Positions 30,901 through 38,558 of a stretch of 64,000 bases of DNA are shown here, in pieces. How positions within the stretch are numbered: position 1 is the stretch's first letter; each line of letters begins with the position of its first letter. The notes beneath the pieces are model-generated. The model worked only from the letters and a program-made list of their open reading frames with translations. It did no database searches and was not told the origin of the DNA. This stretch comes from Thermogutta terrifontis (GTDB taxonomy: Bacteria > Planctomycetota > Planctomycetia > Pirellulales > Thermoguttaceae): NCBI RefSeq assembly GCF_002277955.1, contig NZ_CP018477.1:124001-188000 (forward strand), in the 5' to 3' direction. The position numbers and the translations under genes were made by a program.

Positions 30901-31949
30901 CCCCGGCCGGAATGCCCTTCACCCGTCACCCATCCACAGCTTTCCGGCGAGGACCTGCGCCAGGGTGACTTCTCCGGCGTCTCAGCCGATTCTTCGAAGG
31001 AGGAATCAGCAAGCAGGGGAGTTACACTTGCCGGTTGCCCCGGCACACCGGCCACCCAACCCGATTTGGAACGCCTCGCGGGAATATCAAAGGCGTAACC
31101 GCCGAACGTGAGCAGGTCCGCACCGTCGGTCAGAAATCGCAACAAACCGGCGCGGGCTTCGGGCAGATAGTATCGAGCGTCGGGAAAGACAAGCAGTGAG
31201 ACGCCCTTGCAAACTGCCGGACACCAGGCGGCCGCCAGCTCCTCCCAGGTCATGAACTCCGTCCGATAGCCTGCCTGCTCCAGGGCTGCCACGATTGCCC
31301 GAACATTCACACTCTGAGAGAATCGAAGACTGGCCGGTTCGACGATAACCGCCAGATTCTCGCCTGGGGCTGTTTCCCAGAGGGCCGGTTGCCAAACGGA
31401 GACGGGTTCCACCACCACGTCGCGAAACCAGCACCGGCCCTGCGCCTGATGGAGTCCCAGCCTGATTTCCATGCGAAAGGCGCGACGATCCGTTTGCCCT
31501 TCCCATGTGAAGGTTTTCCAGTCTTGCGTTCCACTGAGCTGAGCAAAATCTGTAAAACTGACAAGCTGTCCCCATTCGTCGTACTGATAAACAGCCGCGT
31601 AAGCATAGCCAGTCCCCTGCGGTGGCCGAACATCCTCGCATCGCACGGTTGCCCGCACCCGCAGCAACTCTCGCGGGGGTACGAAGCATCGGGCAATGGT
31701 CACCTCTCCCGATTGATCGCAGAACAGCGTTACCCCGCCGTCGGACTCCACCGTCGCTTCGGCCCCCACCAACTGCCAGTCGTCGCGACCGATCCTCCAG
31801 GCGATCGTTGGCTCCTCTGCCGCTACCCAATCATGGACCATTCCTCCCGCAACAAGCATGATGCTTCCCAGAAGAGCCAGGAACGGCCCGGGGCGCGCGG
31901 CCCTGTCAATTTCCATCCGAAAGAACCCTTCATGCGCTGTGGGTTTCAT
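27966..31949 (-). CDS. Secreted multidomain protein with glycoside-hydrolase-like barrel
   Basis: The 1327-residue protein starts at 31949, preceded by AAAGGACAAACAC. A hydrophobic signal lies at about 23-44. Two similar jelly-roll, carbohydrate-binding-like domains follow (about 48-175 and 330-460), each with phrases like AQLSGTQDWKTFTW and ANLRGTQDWQRVVANL. Between and after them are glutamine-amidotransferase-like segments (AVIVEPASLRF, LLTFGGYAFDIP). A clan-A-type barrel spans about 700-1000: RFLCGTTTWSNWF, YYLNGDYQLRP near 846 and AIGEFGVKTHP near 944. The GEFG Glu fits a nucleophile, but the usual NE acid/base pair reads NGD. It probably acts on, or binds, an extracellular glycan; whether it is catalytically active is uncertain. 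Confidence 0.8.
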   Translation of the reverse strand: MKPTAHEGFFRMEIDRAARPGPFLALLGSIMLVAGGMVHDWVAAEEPTIAWRIGRDDWQLVGAEATVESDGGVTLFCDQSGEVTIARCFVPPRELLRVRATVRCEDVRPPQGTGYAYAAVYQYDEWGQLVSFTDFAQLSGTQDWKTFTWEGQTDRRAFRMEIRLGLHQAQGRCWFRDVVVEPVSVWQPALWETAPGENLAVIVEPASLRFSQSVNVRAIVAALEQAGYRTEFMTWEELAAAWCPAVCKGVSLLVFPDARYYLPEARAGLLRFLTDGADLLTFGGYAFDIPARRSKSGWVAGVPGQPASVTPLLADSSFEESAETPEKSPWRRSSPESCGWVTGEGHSGRGAAKFSLTQEGSAIMWQAVRDVTPGQTLRISAWIRTENVSGSGYAFLAVYPFAGEKWIEPHDYANLRGTQDWQRVVANLKIPPGAERVEVRLGLYQAAGSAWFDDVQLEAVEYLPVVNTHFGKPEDGLEVSPWQLGLFDADAPLQDVVELRAGDWTWKTEKPLSGYSAVGVLRRQARWEPIVHGYDRWGRPCGTVGAMLTHVAGPFRGSHWAFFGLEGANLPAIPEFRQSVLVPLLKRMRAGIHFCQVAADLACYRPDEEPRVTVVVENSCKNLFSGRLQSVLRRWELPFCGEASREKNEKIIWHDAAPITRLSPSEKFETHIQFEPLNEGLYEMEVTLQTADGQVLDHGRAGFVVWDGRSVPGKIGFDFRENYFRLSGRPRFLCGTTTWSNWFLSPSQSDPVFWAENFQKMHDAGIDFVANLQTWWRDPYELSESEWRQLDAILYLAGRAGVIYRAGLFIGQDVAVDEATLERQARFARTFAERYKHLDGLIYYLNGDYQLRPRNEQQRSLAWQYSQTEHWNARLVAAIREVDQRHPIISEYYQRPIGGLDPRRTLDGLDVAEIGYFGPPRVDLEEFAPTVKWIDLRLKGKSLAIGEFGVKTHPAWEHELGGHGYHIRRSVAEQERLFLLFPQYVFALGGSAARNWCWRDDDDRVFPWGLLRTCDGTERSSLRFYRASSLLLSRLVPRWEKPAVLVISPDSAPPERAAVAREAVLLTSRVLFTLGVDFAIAGDDAIDEGTLEGVRMVIVPGAISPASERLLQSHSQRLMVLWEKELEVAGRAGTGTDELFLQLRGRWRQMIDSAGIARIFVTPDNPAVQGFRVALENGEAYLFVNAQDQEATFTSTLPCGHSVSMCLPGWYPGLVALDRSGKVMAVEGAGQIRWDDQLLVEADGYLILVPVAEDEQLHEAKEWWLIPTGATRVRLPMKLAGALHVEVGRRVAGNWVRWAVLTPKIEHEGVVLEIPPDLKAEWIRLSR

Positions 31950-32000
31950 GTGTTTGTCCTTTCAAGTCCACTCCCGGATTAGTCTCACCGAGCGCGATCA

Positions 32001-32194
32001 GTGTGGACCTAAGCAGGATCCCTCGGAGGGACCTGCCTGTCAGGTCCACATTGTTTGGACCATCCATTTCATGGACCGCGCTCCAACTGCTGGGTTCAGT
32101 TGCTGGCCAAACAGTAAGGGCAAAGCATGAATTGCCCCTGCAACACGTTTCGCCGTGGTATCTCGCGGGTTTTGACAAAAGGCGATATGGGTCA
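32001..32194 (-). repeat. Truncated copy of the palindrome element
   Basis: Read on the minus strand, this starts TGACCCATATCGCCTTTT. It aligns with the copies at 20267 and 38230 through the GGGGCAATTCATG palindrome (32106-32136) and the GGACCTGACAGGCAGGTCC hairpin (about 32030-32048), but the far end is missing. No flanking duplication was seen. It occupies most of the gap between the divergently read gene at 31949 and the lipoate ligase gene. Confidence 0.7.
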
Positions 32195-32241
32195 GAAATG
32201 ATCCGCATCGGTTACCTCGTTTGACGTCATGAGTGTATCGC

Positions 32242-32997
32242 TTATCTTTCCCAGTGCCATGCCACCTGGGAATAGCGACTGGCCAGAAGCTCTTGCGTTT
32301 GTTCTTCCGGCCAGTGCTGGAGAATCCTGTTGGCCAACCATGCCTGACGGATCCGTGCGACGATCTGGTCTCGATCAAGAGGCAAATTAGCCACAAACAT
32401 TTCATGCGCGCGACCGGCGCGATAATCTGGCTCTCGCGGCGGCTGCCGGAGCAGCTTTCCCAACCACGCTAAGTCAAACTGGTAGAGAATCGTTCCATGA
32501 TAGAGGACGCACCGCCGTCCGAAACGCACGCTGTTGCCTGAGACCTTGCGCCATTGTGACGCATTCTCCCAGGAATGGCGCACACCGTCAGGGACGATGG
32601 CCAAATCACTGGCTCCCGCTTGAAGCACCCTCAGCCCGTTGACTGACAGCGCCTCTCCAAGCCTTGCGAGAACCTGGGCATGGAGATGATCGACCTTCCG
32701 CCAGCCAGGCCGGGCGTCTAACTGAACCACCAGCGAATACATCAAGCAGCCCGGCCCGATGACCACGGCACAGCCTCCGCTGCATCGCCGCAAAATGGGC
32801 ACGGCCAGGGACCGGCACTGCGACACGTCTACCTCTTGCTGCACACATGAGGCCCGCCCGACGACGACGGCCAGCCGAGGAGACTCCCACACCCGCAACA
32901 CTTCGCCCAGTTGACCAGCGTCGGCTGCGCGGAGCAGCGCCTCGTCGAGCGCGAGGTTCTCCTCGGGAGTTGGCAGCGTCAATTCCAGGTACTGCAT
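32242..32997 (-). CDS. Lipoate-protein ligase A family protein
   Basis: The 251-residue product from ATG 32997 has the biotin/lipoate ligase fold. It shows NLALDEALL near the N-terminus, RRCSGGCAVVIGPGCLMYSLV (lipoyl-AMP-loop equivalent of RRxSGGGAV), and KVSGNSVRFGRRCVLYHGTILYQFDL. By homology it transfers lipoate, or octanoate, to E2 or GcvH domains in the cytoplasm. It lacks the C-terminal accessory domain of E. coli LplA, so it may be an LplJ/LipM-like enzyme. The central motif has GGC rather than GGG. The in-frame ATG at 33069 would add 24 poorly conserved residues. It is divergent from the HEAT gene at 33230. Confidence 0.86.
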   Translation of the reverse strand: MQYLELTLPTPEENLALDEALLRAADAGQLGEVLRVWESPRLAVVVGRASCVQQEVDVSQCRSLAVPILRRCSGGCAVVIGPGCLMYSLVVQLDARPGWRKVDHLHAQVLARLGEALSVNGLRVLQAGASDLAIVPDGVRHSWENASQWRKVSGNSVRFGRRCVLYHGTILYQFDLAWLGKLLRQPPREPDYRAGRAHEMFVANLPLDRDQIVARIRQAWLANRILQHWPEEQTQELLASRYSQVAWHWER

Positions 32998-33078
32998 CGG
33001 TTTCCGGATCGCCGCAAGCGAGAACGCTCCCCCGTTGGGGCAATGACTCCTACCGAATCCAATATCCAATTAAAACAC

Positions 33079-33109
33079 TTGACATACGCGCAAGTTTTCT
33101 GCATAAAAT
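33079..33109 (+). promoter_or_regulatory. Sigma-70-like promoter upstream of the HEAT-repeat gene
   Basis: A perfect TTGACA (33079-33084) is followed after 17 bases by CATAAA, or after 19 bases by TAAAAT (33104-33109), in an AT-rich stretch about 120 bases before the gene at 33230. It was judged by eye only. Confidence 0.6.
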
Positions 33110-33229
33110 ATCTCCAGTCGATTGACGGCCGAGAACGATCGCCCCTTGCGGTGCAGTCGGCTCTCGGTCACACCCTTGTCCTGGGCGGCAGATTCTCGTG
33201 GCCGCCACTTCGGAGGTGGAGGATTTACC

Positions 33230-34336
33230 ATGGTACGCGACAATCCACCCGTCGCAACGGGAGTGGGCGAACCAACGGGGCTGCAGCGGGGAAAAGCCGA
33301 GGACGCTTCTCTTGCATCGGAAACAGGCAAACCAACTGACAAGACCACTTCTCCCCCAACCATTCGCCCACACAGGCAACCATCTCTGGTTTGGCTTCTG
33401 ATTTCCCGCGTGGTTCTCCCGCTTGTTCTCGTCACGGGCATCGCGCTGGGGTTCGCGCGGGTCCGGGGGCTTCTCGCCCCGCGGGTGGAGGTGGGCAACG
33501 TGGTGGCCCAACTCCGTCTCGGGGGACAAACACGCTGGCAGGCCGTCGCCTACCTCACTCCCTTCATTTTCGACCAACGCTACGATGATCTGCGACGTGA
33601 TCCGGTGTTGGCTCAGGCCCTCGCCGACTGCCTCACGGAAGAACTCGACCAGCCGTTGGCGGGCTATTCCGATATGTCGATTGCTGCCCGGGCACATCTC
33701 TGCCGGATGATCCGCTGCATGGATGTTCCCTCGGTCATTCCCTCTCTCGTGAAAGCTGTTCAGTGGCGCGGCGGTGGCTCGCCGGAAATGGATTCACCTG
33801 TGCGAAAAGCAGCGGCGGAAGGGTTGTACCAGTTGGGTGAACGTCTCGGCCCGGAGGTTCTTCAGACCTATCCGGAGGTCCTCCCTGCTCTTCTGGTCGC
33901 GGTGGACGACCCAGTGGATCCTGTCCGCTCGGCGGCCGCGCTGGCGCTGGGACTGCACGGAGGACCGGAAGCCTGTGATAAGCTGGAAACGCTTCTCGGT
34001 GATCCCAACCCTGCCGTCCGCTACAATGCGGCCATCGGTCTGGCCATGGCAGGTGACGCGGCAGGCATCGCCATTCTCGAAGAGTTATTCCACTCCAAAG
34101 AGACGGAAAAGCTTGCCACGACGGGCAATCTGGAATCCATCAACGGTATGCGAACGCGGCAGCTTCTCGTGATGGGACTTCGCTCCGTCAATCGCTTGAT
34201 GGACATGGACCCCACCGCCCCGGTCGATGGTTTGCGTCCAGTTCTCAGCCAGCTCCAGTACAGCCTGGTTCCAGAGGACGTCAAACAACTGGCTTTCCAG
34301 GTGGAGGTCAAACTCAACCAGCGCACCGTCCGCTGA
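33230..34336 (+). CDS. HEAT-repeat protein with N-terminal membrane anchor
   Basis: ATG 33230 follows GGAGGTGGAGGA, giving 368 residues. A polar N-terminus is followed by a transmembrane segment at about 52-76 (VWLLISRVVLPLVLVTGIALGF). Residues about 95-365 contain HEAT-like helical repeats, for example PALLVAVDDPVDPVRSAAALALG and KLETLLGDPNPAVRYNAAIGLAM. No catalytic motif is present. It resembles the anchored HEAT protein at the window start in plan but not obviously in sequence. A role as a membrane-tethered scaffold is inferred. Its promoter is probably at 33079-33109. Confidence 0.85.
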   Translation: MVRDNPPVATGVGEPTGLQRGKAEDASLASETGKPTDKTTSPPTIRPHRQPSLVWLLISRVVLPLVLVTGIALGFARVRGLLAPRVEVGNVVAQLRLGGQTRWQAVAYLTPFIFDQRYDDLRRDPVLAQALADCLTEELDQPLAGYSDMSIAARAHLCRMIRCMDVPSVIPSLVKAVQWRGGGSPEMDSPVRKAAAEGLYQLGERLGPEVLQTYPEVLPALLVAVDDPVDPVRSAAALALGLHGGPEACDKLETLLGDPNPAVRYNAAIGLAMAGDAAGIAILEELFHSKETEKLATTGNLESINGMRTRQLLVMGLRSVNRLMDMDPTAPVDGLRPVLSQLQYSLVPEDVKQLAFQVEVKLNQRTVR

Positions 34337-34430
34337 GGGTATTAAAACGAGAAGCCGATTGTTGAGGAATGAGCGATCCAAATACGAATTAATCTCGGAA
34401 CAAGTGGGTTATGCGACAGAGTTGAGACTG

Positions 34431-34458
34431 TTGACTCGAGCTTATGGTCGATCATAAT
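34431..34458 (+). promoter_or_regulatory. Promoter-like sequence before the island gene pair
   Basis: TTGACT (34431-34436) and CATAAT (34453-34458) are separated by 16 bases, about 110 bases before ATG 34568. The region is AT-rich compared with its surroundings. It was judged by eye only. Confidence 0.5.
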
Positions 34459-34567
34459 AGATTTTCGGTTATTCGTAGCCTTCTGGTCTGGATGATAGTA
34501 GGTTGATCTCCATTACCGGAGGCATGGTTATCTGTGGGTGATCAGCGCGAAAAAGGAGGCAAGTGCG

Positions 34568-35656
34568 ATGAGGGCATCGAATTCAACTACTCATTTTTCA
34601 TCCCGCACTTCGGGAATCTCAAGAAGGGCATTCGTTTTGGGGACTGGTGTATCGATCGTGCAGCTCGGCATTTTAGGAACGCACGCTAAAGCGGATGTGT
34701 CTTCTTCTGCAAATATTCAGGCCTTAAAGCAATTATTCTCGGCTAACGGCAGCAGTAGTGTAACGGGTAAAAAGCGTCCATGGCTCCAGTACACTTCGCC
34801 GGATTCGATCGACTCCGATGACGCCACTTTCCGTACAATGCTTGAAAAGATGGACCAATTTGAGCGCATAAGTCTTGCGCAGAGTTTTCAAATACTGCCC
34901 GCCATCGACCTTCGTGATTACGGGAGCTTTGGGCTTAAGCCCTATCGGGATTATCGCGACGACGAGCGGCCGAAAACGTATAACGAGGTTCCCCCACCCA
35001 TCGTAGAGCGGGCGCTCCAGGCCGGGCGAATTGACGTGGACCTGGTTAGCGCAGACAGACTTCGTCGACAGTTTATATGGGTTTCAACTAATTCTTTTGC
35101 GTATCCGTTCACCTATTCAATCGATTATGACAGTAGGGTTGTCTGGCTCGCCAAATCCTTGGATATATCCGACTCAGCCCTGCGACGAAAGAGCACCTTC
35201 GAGGTTGAGCGCACAATATTGGAAAAATTTTTCGTTGAAGTTTGGGACAAACTGACCCCTGAACAGCGGCAGAAAGTTCTCGATAACATCGAAACGGCGA
35301 CCGGCCGAGCCATTCCGAACAAGGTTGCGCTTGTATCGCTTGGCGGTGCTGGTGCGCTTATGGCGCTGGGCGCTGCTGTTACACTCGCCGGCTTCTCTTT
35401 TTACACCACAATGTCCGTCGTGATCTGCACGGTCGCAGGTTTCTTTGGGGTAACACTCCCGTTTGTTGTCTATACAACTGCCTCGTCGCTTGTCTGCATC
35501 TTGTCCGGACCAATTGGCTGGGCTATCGCCGGCATATTGGCCGCCGTGGGAACAGCGCTGTTACTTCAAGCGAATCCCAAGAAAACGCTTTCTTTCGTGA
35601 TGGCGCTTCATTTCCTCAAAGCTCAGGCTTTTCATGAAGCCGGGCTTCTGGCATGA
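34568..35656 (+). CDS. Tat-signal protein with YaaW-like hydrophobic C-terminus
   Basis: The 362-residue product has GGAGG upstream of ATG 34568. Residues 18-38 form a twin-arginine signal (SRR-AFVLGTG then a hydrophobic run ending in HAKA). The middle is polar. Residues 229-241 read LTPEQRQKVLDNI. Residues about 252-335 form Gly/Ala-rich hydrophobic segments with VTLPFVVYTTASS and GPIGWAIAG, a pattern I associate with the YaaW/UPF0174 (DUF3944-like) family, though I cannot confirm it. The gene overlaps the helicase gene by four bases (ATGA), so translation is coupled. Composition is visibly AT-richer than its neighbours, suggesting recent acquisition. The function is unknown. Confidence 0.8.
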   Translation: MRASNSTTHFSSRTSGISRRAFVLGTGVSIVQLGILGTHAKADVSSSANIQALKQLFSANGSSSVTGKKRPWLQYTSPDSIDSDDATFRTMLEKMDQFERISLAQSFQILPAIDLRDYGSFGLKPYRDYRDDERPKTYNEVPPPIVERALQAGRIDVDLVSADRLRRQFIWVSTNSFAYPFTYSIDYDSRVVWLAKSLDISDSALRRKSTFEVERTILEKFFVEVWDKLTPEQRQKVLDNIETATGRAIPNKVALVSLGGAGALMALGAAVTLAGFSFYTTMSVVICTVAGFFGVTLPFVVYTTASSLVCILSGPIGWAIAGILAAVGTALLLQANPKKTLSFVMALHFLKAQAFHEAGLLA

Positions 35657-37101
35657 TCCAGATGGGAATAGCCTCGCTGTTTGCTCATCAAAAGCGTGCC
35701 ATCGAGCGCGCGGTATCGCAGCGTCGGCTATTAATCGTACGGCCATTTGGCAGTGGTAAAACACTGATCGGACTGTGCGTCGCCGATCAATTGCTCAGCC
35801 ACCAGGCACGCTATGGGCTTTGGGTGGGGCCGGCCCACTTGCTTTCTCAAGTTAAAGATGAAGCAAGAGATTGGGGGTTGACCCTCACCATTTGTCGCGT
35901 CTCGGATACGCCCGCTTCATTTCAACCCGGCCTCCATCTGGCTAGCTATAACCGTCTGCGACTATCAAGCGAGATTTTTTTATCCCGTCAATGGGACTTT
36001 GTTATCGTCGATGAGGTGCACCGTGCTAAGAACCCCAGCACCTGGAACTACCAACTTCTCGCAAAATTGAGACGCCAAGCCCCATGGTTCGTGGGCTTAA
36101 CAGGATCGCCGTTTCAAAATGGACCGTACGAATTCTTTCAAATCGTGTCACTGTTCACGGGAAGCCGGATCATCCGAAGACTGGAGGAGTGTCTCGAATA
36201 CAAGCGGAAGAAGCCTCTGACGTTCTGGGAATTCCTGTGGTGGAAGCTCTTTAACCGACGGCCGAATCGGGGGCCTGTTGTCGGTATTCGAAATCCCGAT
36301 GGTATAAAACAACTGCTTCAGCCCTATATCGACTTTGCCGATGGAGAAGAGATTGTCCGGGAGTGTCACATCCCTTCGGTCGATGAAGAGGTGGTGAGTG
36401 TGCAACTGGAAGCCACGGAACTCGACCAATATCGGCGTCTTGCAGGGCAAATTAGGAAAAAGGCTCTGCGCCAGTTTTTGACGGATGACCTCGACGACTC
36501 CGAGACCGCAAGCAGTTTCGCACGCCTTTCGGAACTCCGCCAGTTTCTTTTGTCATTCGAGGGAAACCCTTCTTCCAAAACACGCCAACTATGCAATGAC
36601 GTGGCAAATGCAGCAAAGGATCCCTCCGCGCGAATTCTTGTCTTCTCAAATTTTCTGGACCGTGGCGTCCGCGTCATAGCCGAGTGCTTACGCACCCTTA
36701 GTGTGCCACATCTAACTTATACTGGGCAGATTTCTCATCGCCAGAAGTCGCGGCAGATCAGGTCCTTCTCCGAGGGCCTTAAGCGAGTCCTCATATTATC
36801 CCCCGTCGGATTCGAAGGCCTCAATCTAAACAATACGACTCACATTTTTATCGCCGACCCGCATTTTAATCCAGAGGTAACACGACAACTCGTAGCACGA
36901 GCGACGCGAGCAAAAAGCTCCGTTTCCAAGGTGACCGTTTATCACTACATTGCCGTGTCCGACAAATTGGCCACCGGCACTGTGGATCAGGCGGTACGGC
37001 GAATCGCCGAGCGCAAGAATCAGGTTAATAACGAACTGAGGCACATCCTTTCCGACCTGAGCTTTGATAATTGTTCATCCGCTCGAATTGTGGAAGCATA
37101 G
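35653..37101 (+). CDS. Compact SNF2-like superfamily 2 helicase
   Basis: The 482-residue protein contains both RecA lobes of an SF2 ATPase: FGSGKTLIG (Walker A, about 32-40), DEVHRAKNP (about 120-128), GLTGSPFQNG (motif III), ILVFSNFLDRGV, SPVGFEGLNL (motif V) and QLVARATRAKS (motif VI). There are no accessory nuclease or DNA-binding domains, and the insertion between the lobes is short. It resembles the SNF2/Rad54-like translocases found in DNA-processing and anti-phage operons. Its start overlaps the stop of the Tat/YaaW-like gene in ATGA. Codon use is AT-rich like its partner. The activity is probably DNA translocation; the target is unknown. Confidence 0.88.
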   Translation: MIQMGIASLFAHQKRAIERAVSQRRLLIVRPFGSGKTLIGLCVADQLLSHQARYGLWVGPAHLLSQVKDEARDWGLTLTICRVSDTPASFQPGLHLASYNRLRLSSEIFLSRQWDFVIVDEVHRAKNPSTWNYQLLAKLRRQAPWFVGLTGSPFQNGPYEFFQIVSLFTGSRIIRRLEECLEYKRKKPLTFWEFLWWKLFNRRPNRGPVVGIRNPDGIKQLLQPYIDFADGEEIVRECHIPSVDEEVVSVQLEATELDQYRRLAGQIRKKALRQFLTDDLDDSETASSFARLSELRQFLLSFEGNPSSKTRQLCNDVANAAKDPSARILVFSNFLDRGVRVIAECLRTLSVPHLTYTGQISHRQKSRQIRSFSEGLKRVLILSPVGFEGLNLNNTTHIFIADPHFNPEVTRQLVARATRAKSSVSKVTVYHYIAVSDKLATGTVDQAVRRIAERKNQVNNELRHILSDLSFDNCSSARIVEA

Positions 37102-37194
37102 GAGGATACAGGGGAGAACGCCAGAACCAGGCTTACCACAGCTGCATAAGGCAAATCTCACTGTTCGCACTACGACACAACGGCACCGTTTCTC

Positions 37195-37232
37195 ATAGGT
37201 TGCCAAGTAGTTTTACAACCTATCCATTAATT
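37195..37232 (+). terminator. Possible terminator after the helicase gene
   Basis: ATAGGTTG (37195-37202) pairs with CAACCTAT (37216-37223) around a 13-base loop, followed by CCATTAATTTTT. The stem is weak and the loop long, so this is tentative. It lies about 95 bases after the stop at 37101. Confidence 0.35.
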
Positions 37233-37352
37233 TTTAGGCTCTGTAGCCATTCCTCCCGCTACTGGCCGCGCAAAATAGTATATCGTCTAACACCACTCGG
37301 TTTGAGCGAAATTGCTAATGTAACGAGACATTAGGCCGTATGTAACGATATT

Positions 37353-37862
37353 TCACCACCGGTTGCGGTGGATGCGGGTAGGGTCGAAGCGGTCCACCGG
37401 GGCCGGTTTCTCCGCGGGATACCCCACCAGTATGAGGCTGTGCGGAATGACGTGGTCCGGGATGTTGAAAATATCCCGCATCCCCTCCACACGGTTCTCG
37501 CGGGGATAGACTCCCGTCCACACAGCTCCCAGCCCGAGTCCGTGGGCCGCCAGCAGGATGTTCTGGGCGGCAGCCGCACAGTCAATGACCCAGTATCCCT
37601 TGGAAAGCTCCAGACTCAGGTCGCCGCACACCAGAATGCCCAGGGGAGCGGTGCGTGCAGGCTCGGCATTGGGAAAACGTGCGGCAATTTCCATCAGTGT
37701 AGCGCGGTGATCAATGACCACGAACTGCCAGGGCTGAGCGTTTCTGGCGCTCGGGGCAGCCATCGCTGCTCGCAACAGCTGCTCCTGAATGTCCTCCGGT
37801 ACGGGACGCTCTTCAAAGGAGCGGATGCTCCGCCGCGTGAAGATGGCCGTCAAAACGTCCAC
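37353..37862 (-). CDS. Nitroreductase family protein
   Basis: The 169-residue product starts at GTG 37862 with GGGAGG upstream. It has the small FMN-dependent nitroreductase pattern: TRRSIRSFEERPVPE at the N-terminus, APSARNAQPWQFVV around residues 36-49, the central IDCAAAAQNILLAAHGLGLGAVWTG and the C-terminal LVGYPAEKP. These enzymes use NAD(P)H and FMN as homodimers. The substrate cannot be assigned. It is transcribed toward the island helicase and is not in an obvious operon. Confidence 0.93.
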   Translation of the reverse strand: MDVLTAIFTRRSIRSFEERPVPEDIQEQLLRAAMAAPSARNAQPWQFVVIDHRATLMEIAARFPNAEPARTAPLGILVCGDLSLELSKGYWVIDCAAAAQNILLAAHGLGLGAVWTGVYPRENRVEGMRDIFNIPDHVIPHSLILVGYPAEKPAPVDRFDPTRIHRNRW

Positions 37863-38229
37863 GTGTCAACCTCCCGAACATTTTGCCATTTCCACCAGGC
37901 GAGGACTCCGGGACCAATCCCCGGCAGCGCCCGCCTCCCCACCACGCCCTCCTCGCCTTTGAACCCGGAACACTCCGCCACGAAAAACCGGGCTGCGCTG
38001 CCCGTTGATCCATCGTGCGGGCATCGACGTAGAAAAATAGTCTAGCACATAGGGAGCGCACGCTGAATCGCGAGCGACGAATAGTCCGGGTTAACGCGGC
38101 CTGCTTGAACCAAGTTGCTTCGGGCAACGCAACGGCTCAGGTATCGAAGATCGGCCCTGCTTGCTACAATGACTCTACCTTAACTTCGGCAGTCAATGGA
38201 CGGCAATTTTCGTCAATCCCATCGCGGGG
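37863..38229. other. Intergenic region upstream of element copy B
   Basis: No gene, terminator or RNA is supported here. The last nine bases, ATCGCGGGG (38221-38229), are the left copy of the 9-bp duplication that flanks the mobile element beginning at 38230. Confidence 0.4.
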
Positions 38230-38485
38230 TGATCCATCCCGACTTTTGCAGAAACGGATGAGATGCCCACGGATGCAATCTGTTGGTACGGGCAATTCAT
38301 GAATTGCCCCTACGGTTTAATCGCCAACTGAACCGAGCAGTTGGAGCCCGGTGGGCGAAATGGATGATCCAAGCTGGGAAAGTGGACCTGACAAGCGGGT
38401 CCCGCGGGGTTGAATTTCGCTGCCGCGCCAACCGGTGTGGACATCCGGGTCTCCATCGCCAGGGGAAAAGTGGGGATGTATCAGC
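38230..38485 (+). mobile_element. MITE-like palindrome element, copy B, with 9-bp target duplication
   Basis: The element begins TGATCCATCCCGACTTTTG and ends with GAAAAGTGGGGATGTATCAGC, imperfect inverted ends. The 9 bases ATCGCGGGG flank it exactly on both sides (38221-38229 and 38486-38494). Inside are the GGGCAATTCATG palindrome (about 38284-38312) and the GGACCTGACAAGCGGGTCC hairpin (about 38384-38402). The whole 256 bases aligns with copy A at 20267. It lies between nitroreductase and lutA-type genes. Confidence 0.82.
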
Positions 38486-38558
38486 ATCGCGGGGATAAGT
38501 TTGGCCGGGTTTTCCCTCGACCACGCACAGCATCCCAAGAGAAGGACTCAAGGCATTC

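Noticed and set aside
37071-37334. Small open frame after the helicase gene
   Set aside because: It overlaps the helicase end in another frame and covers an AT-rich region with a possible terminator.
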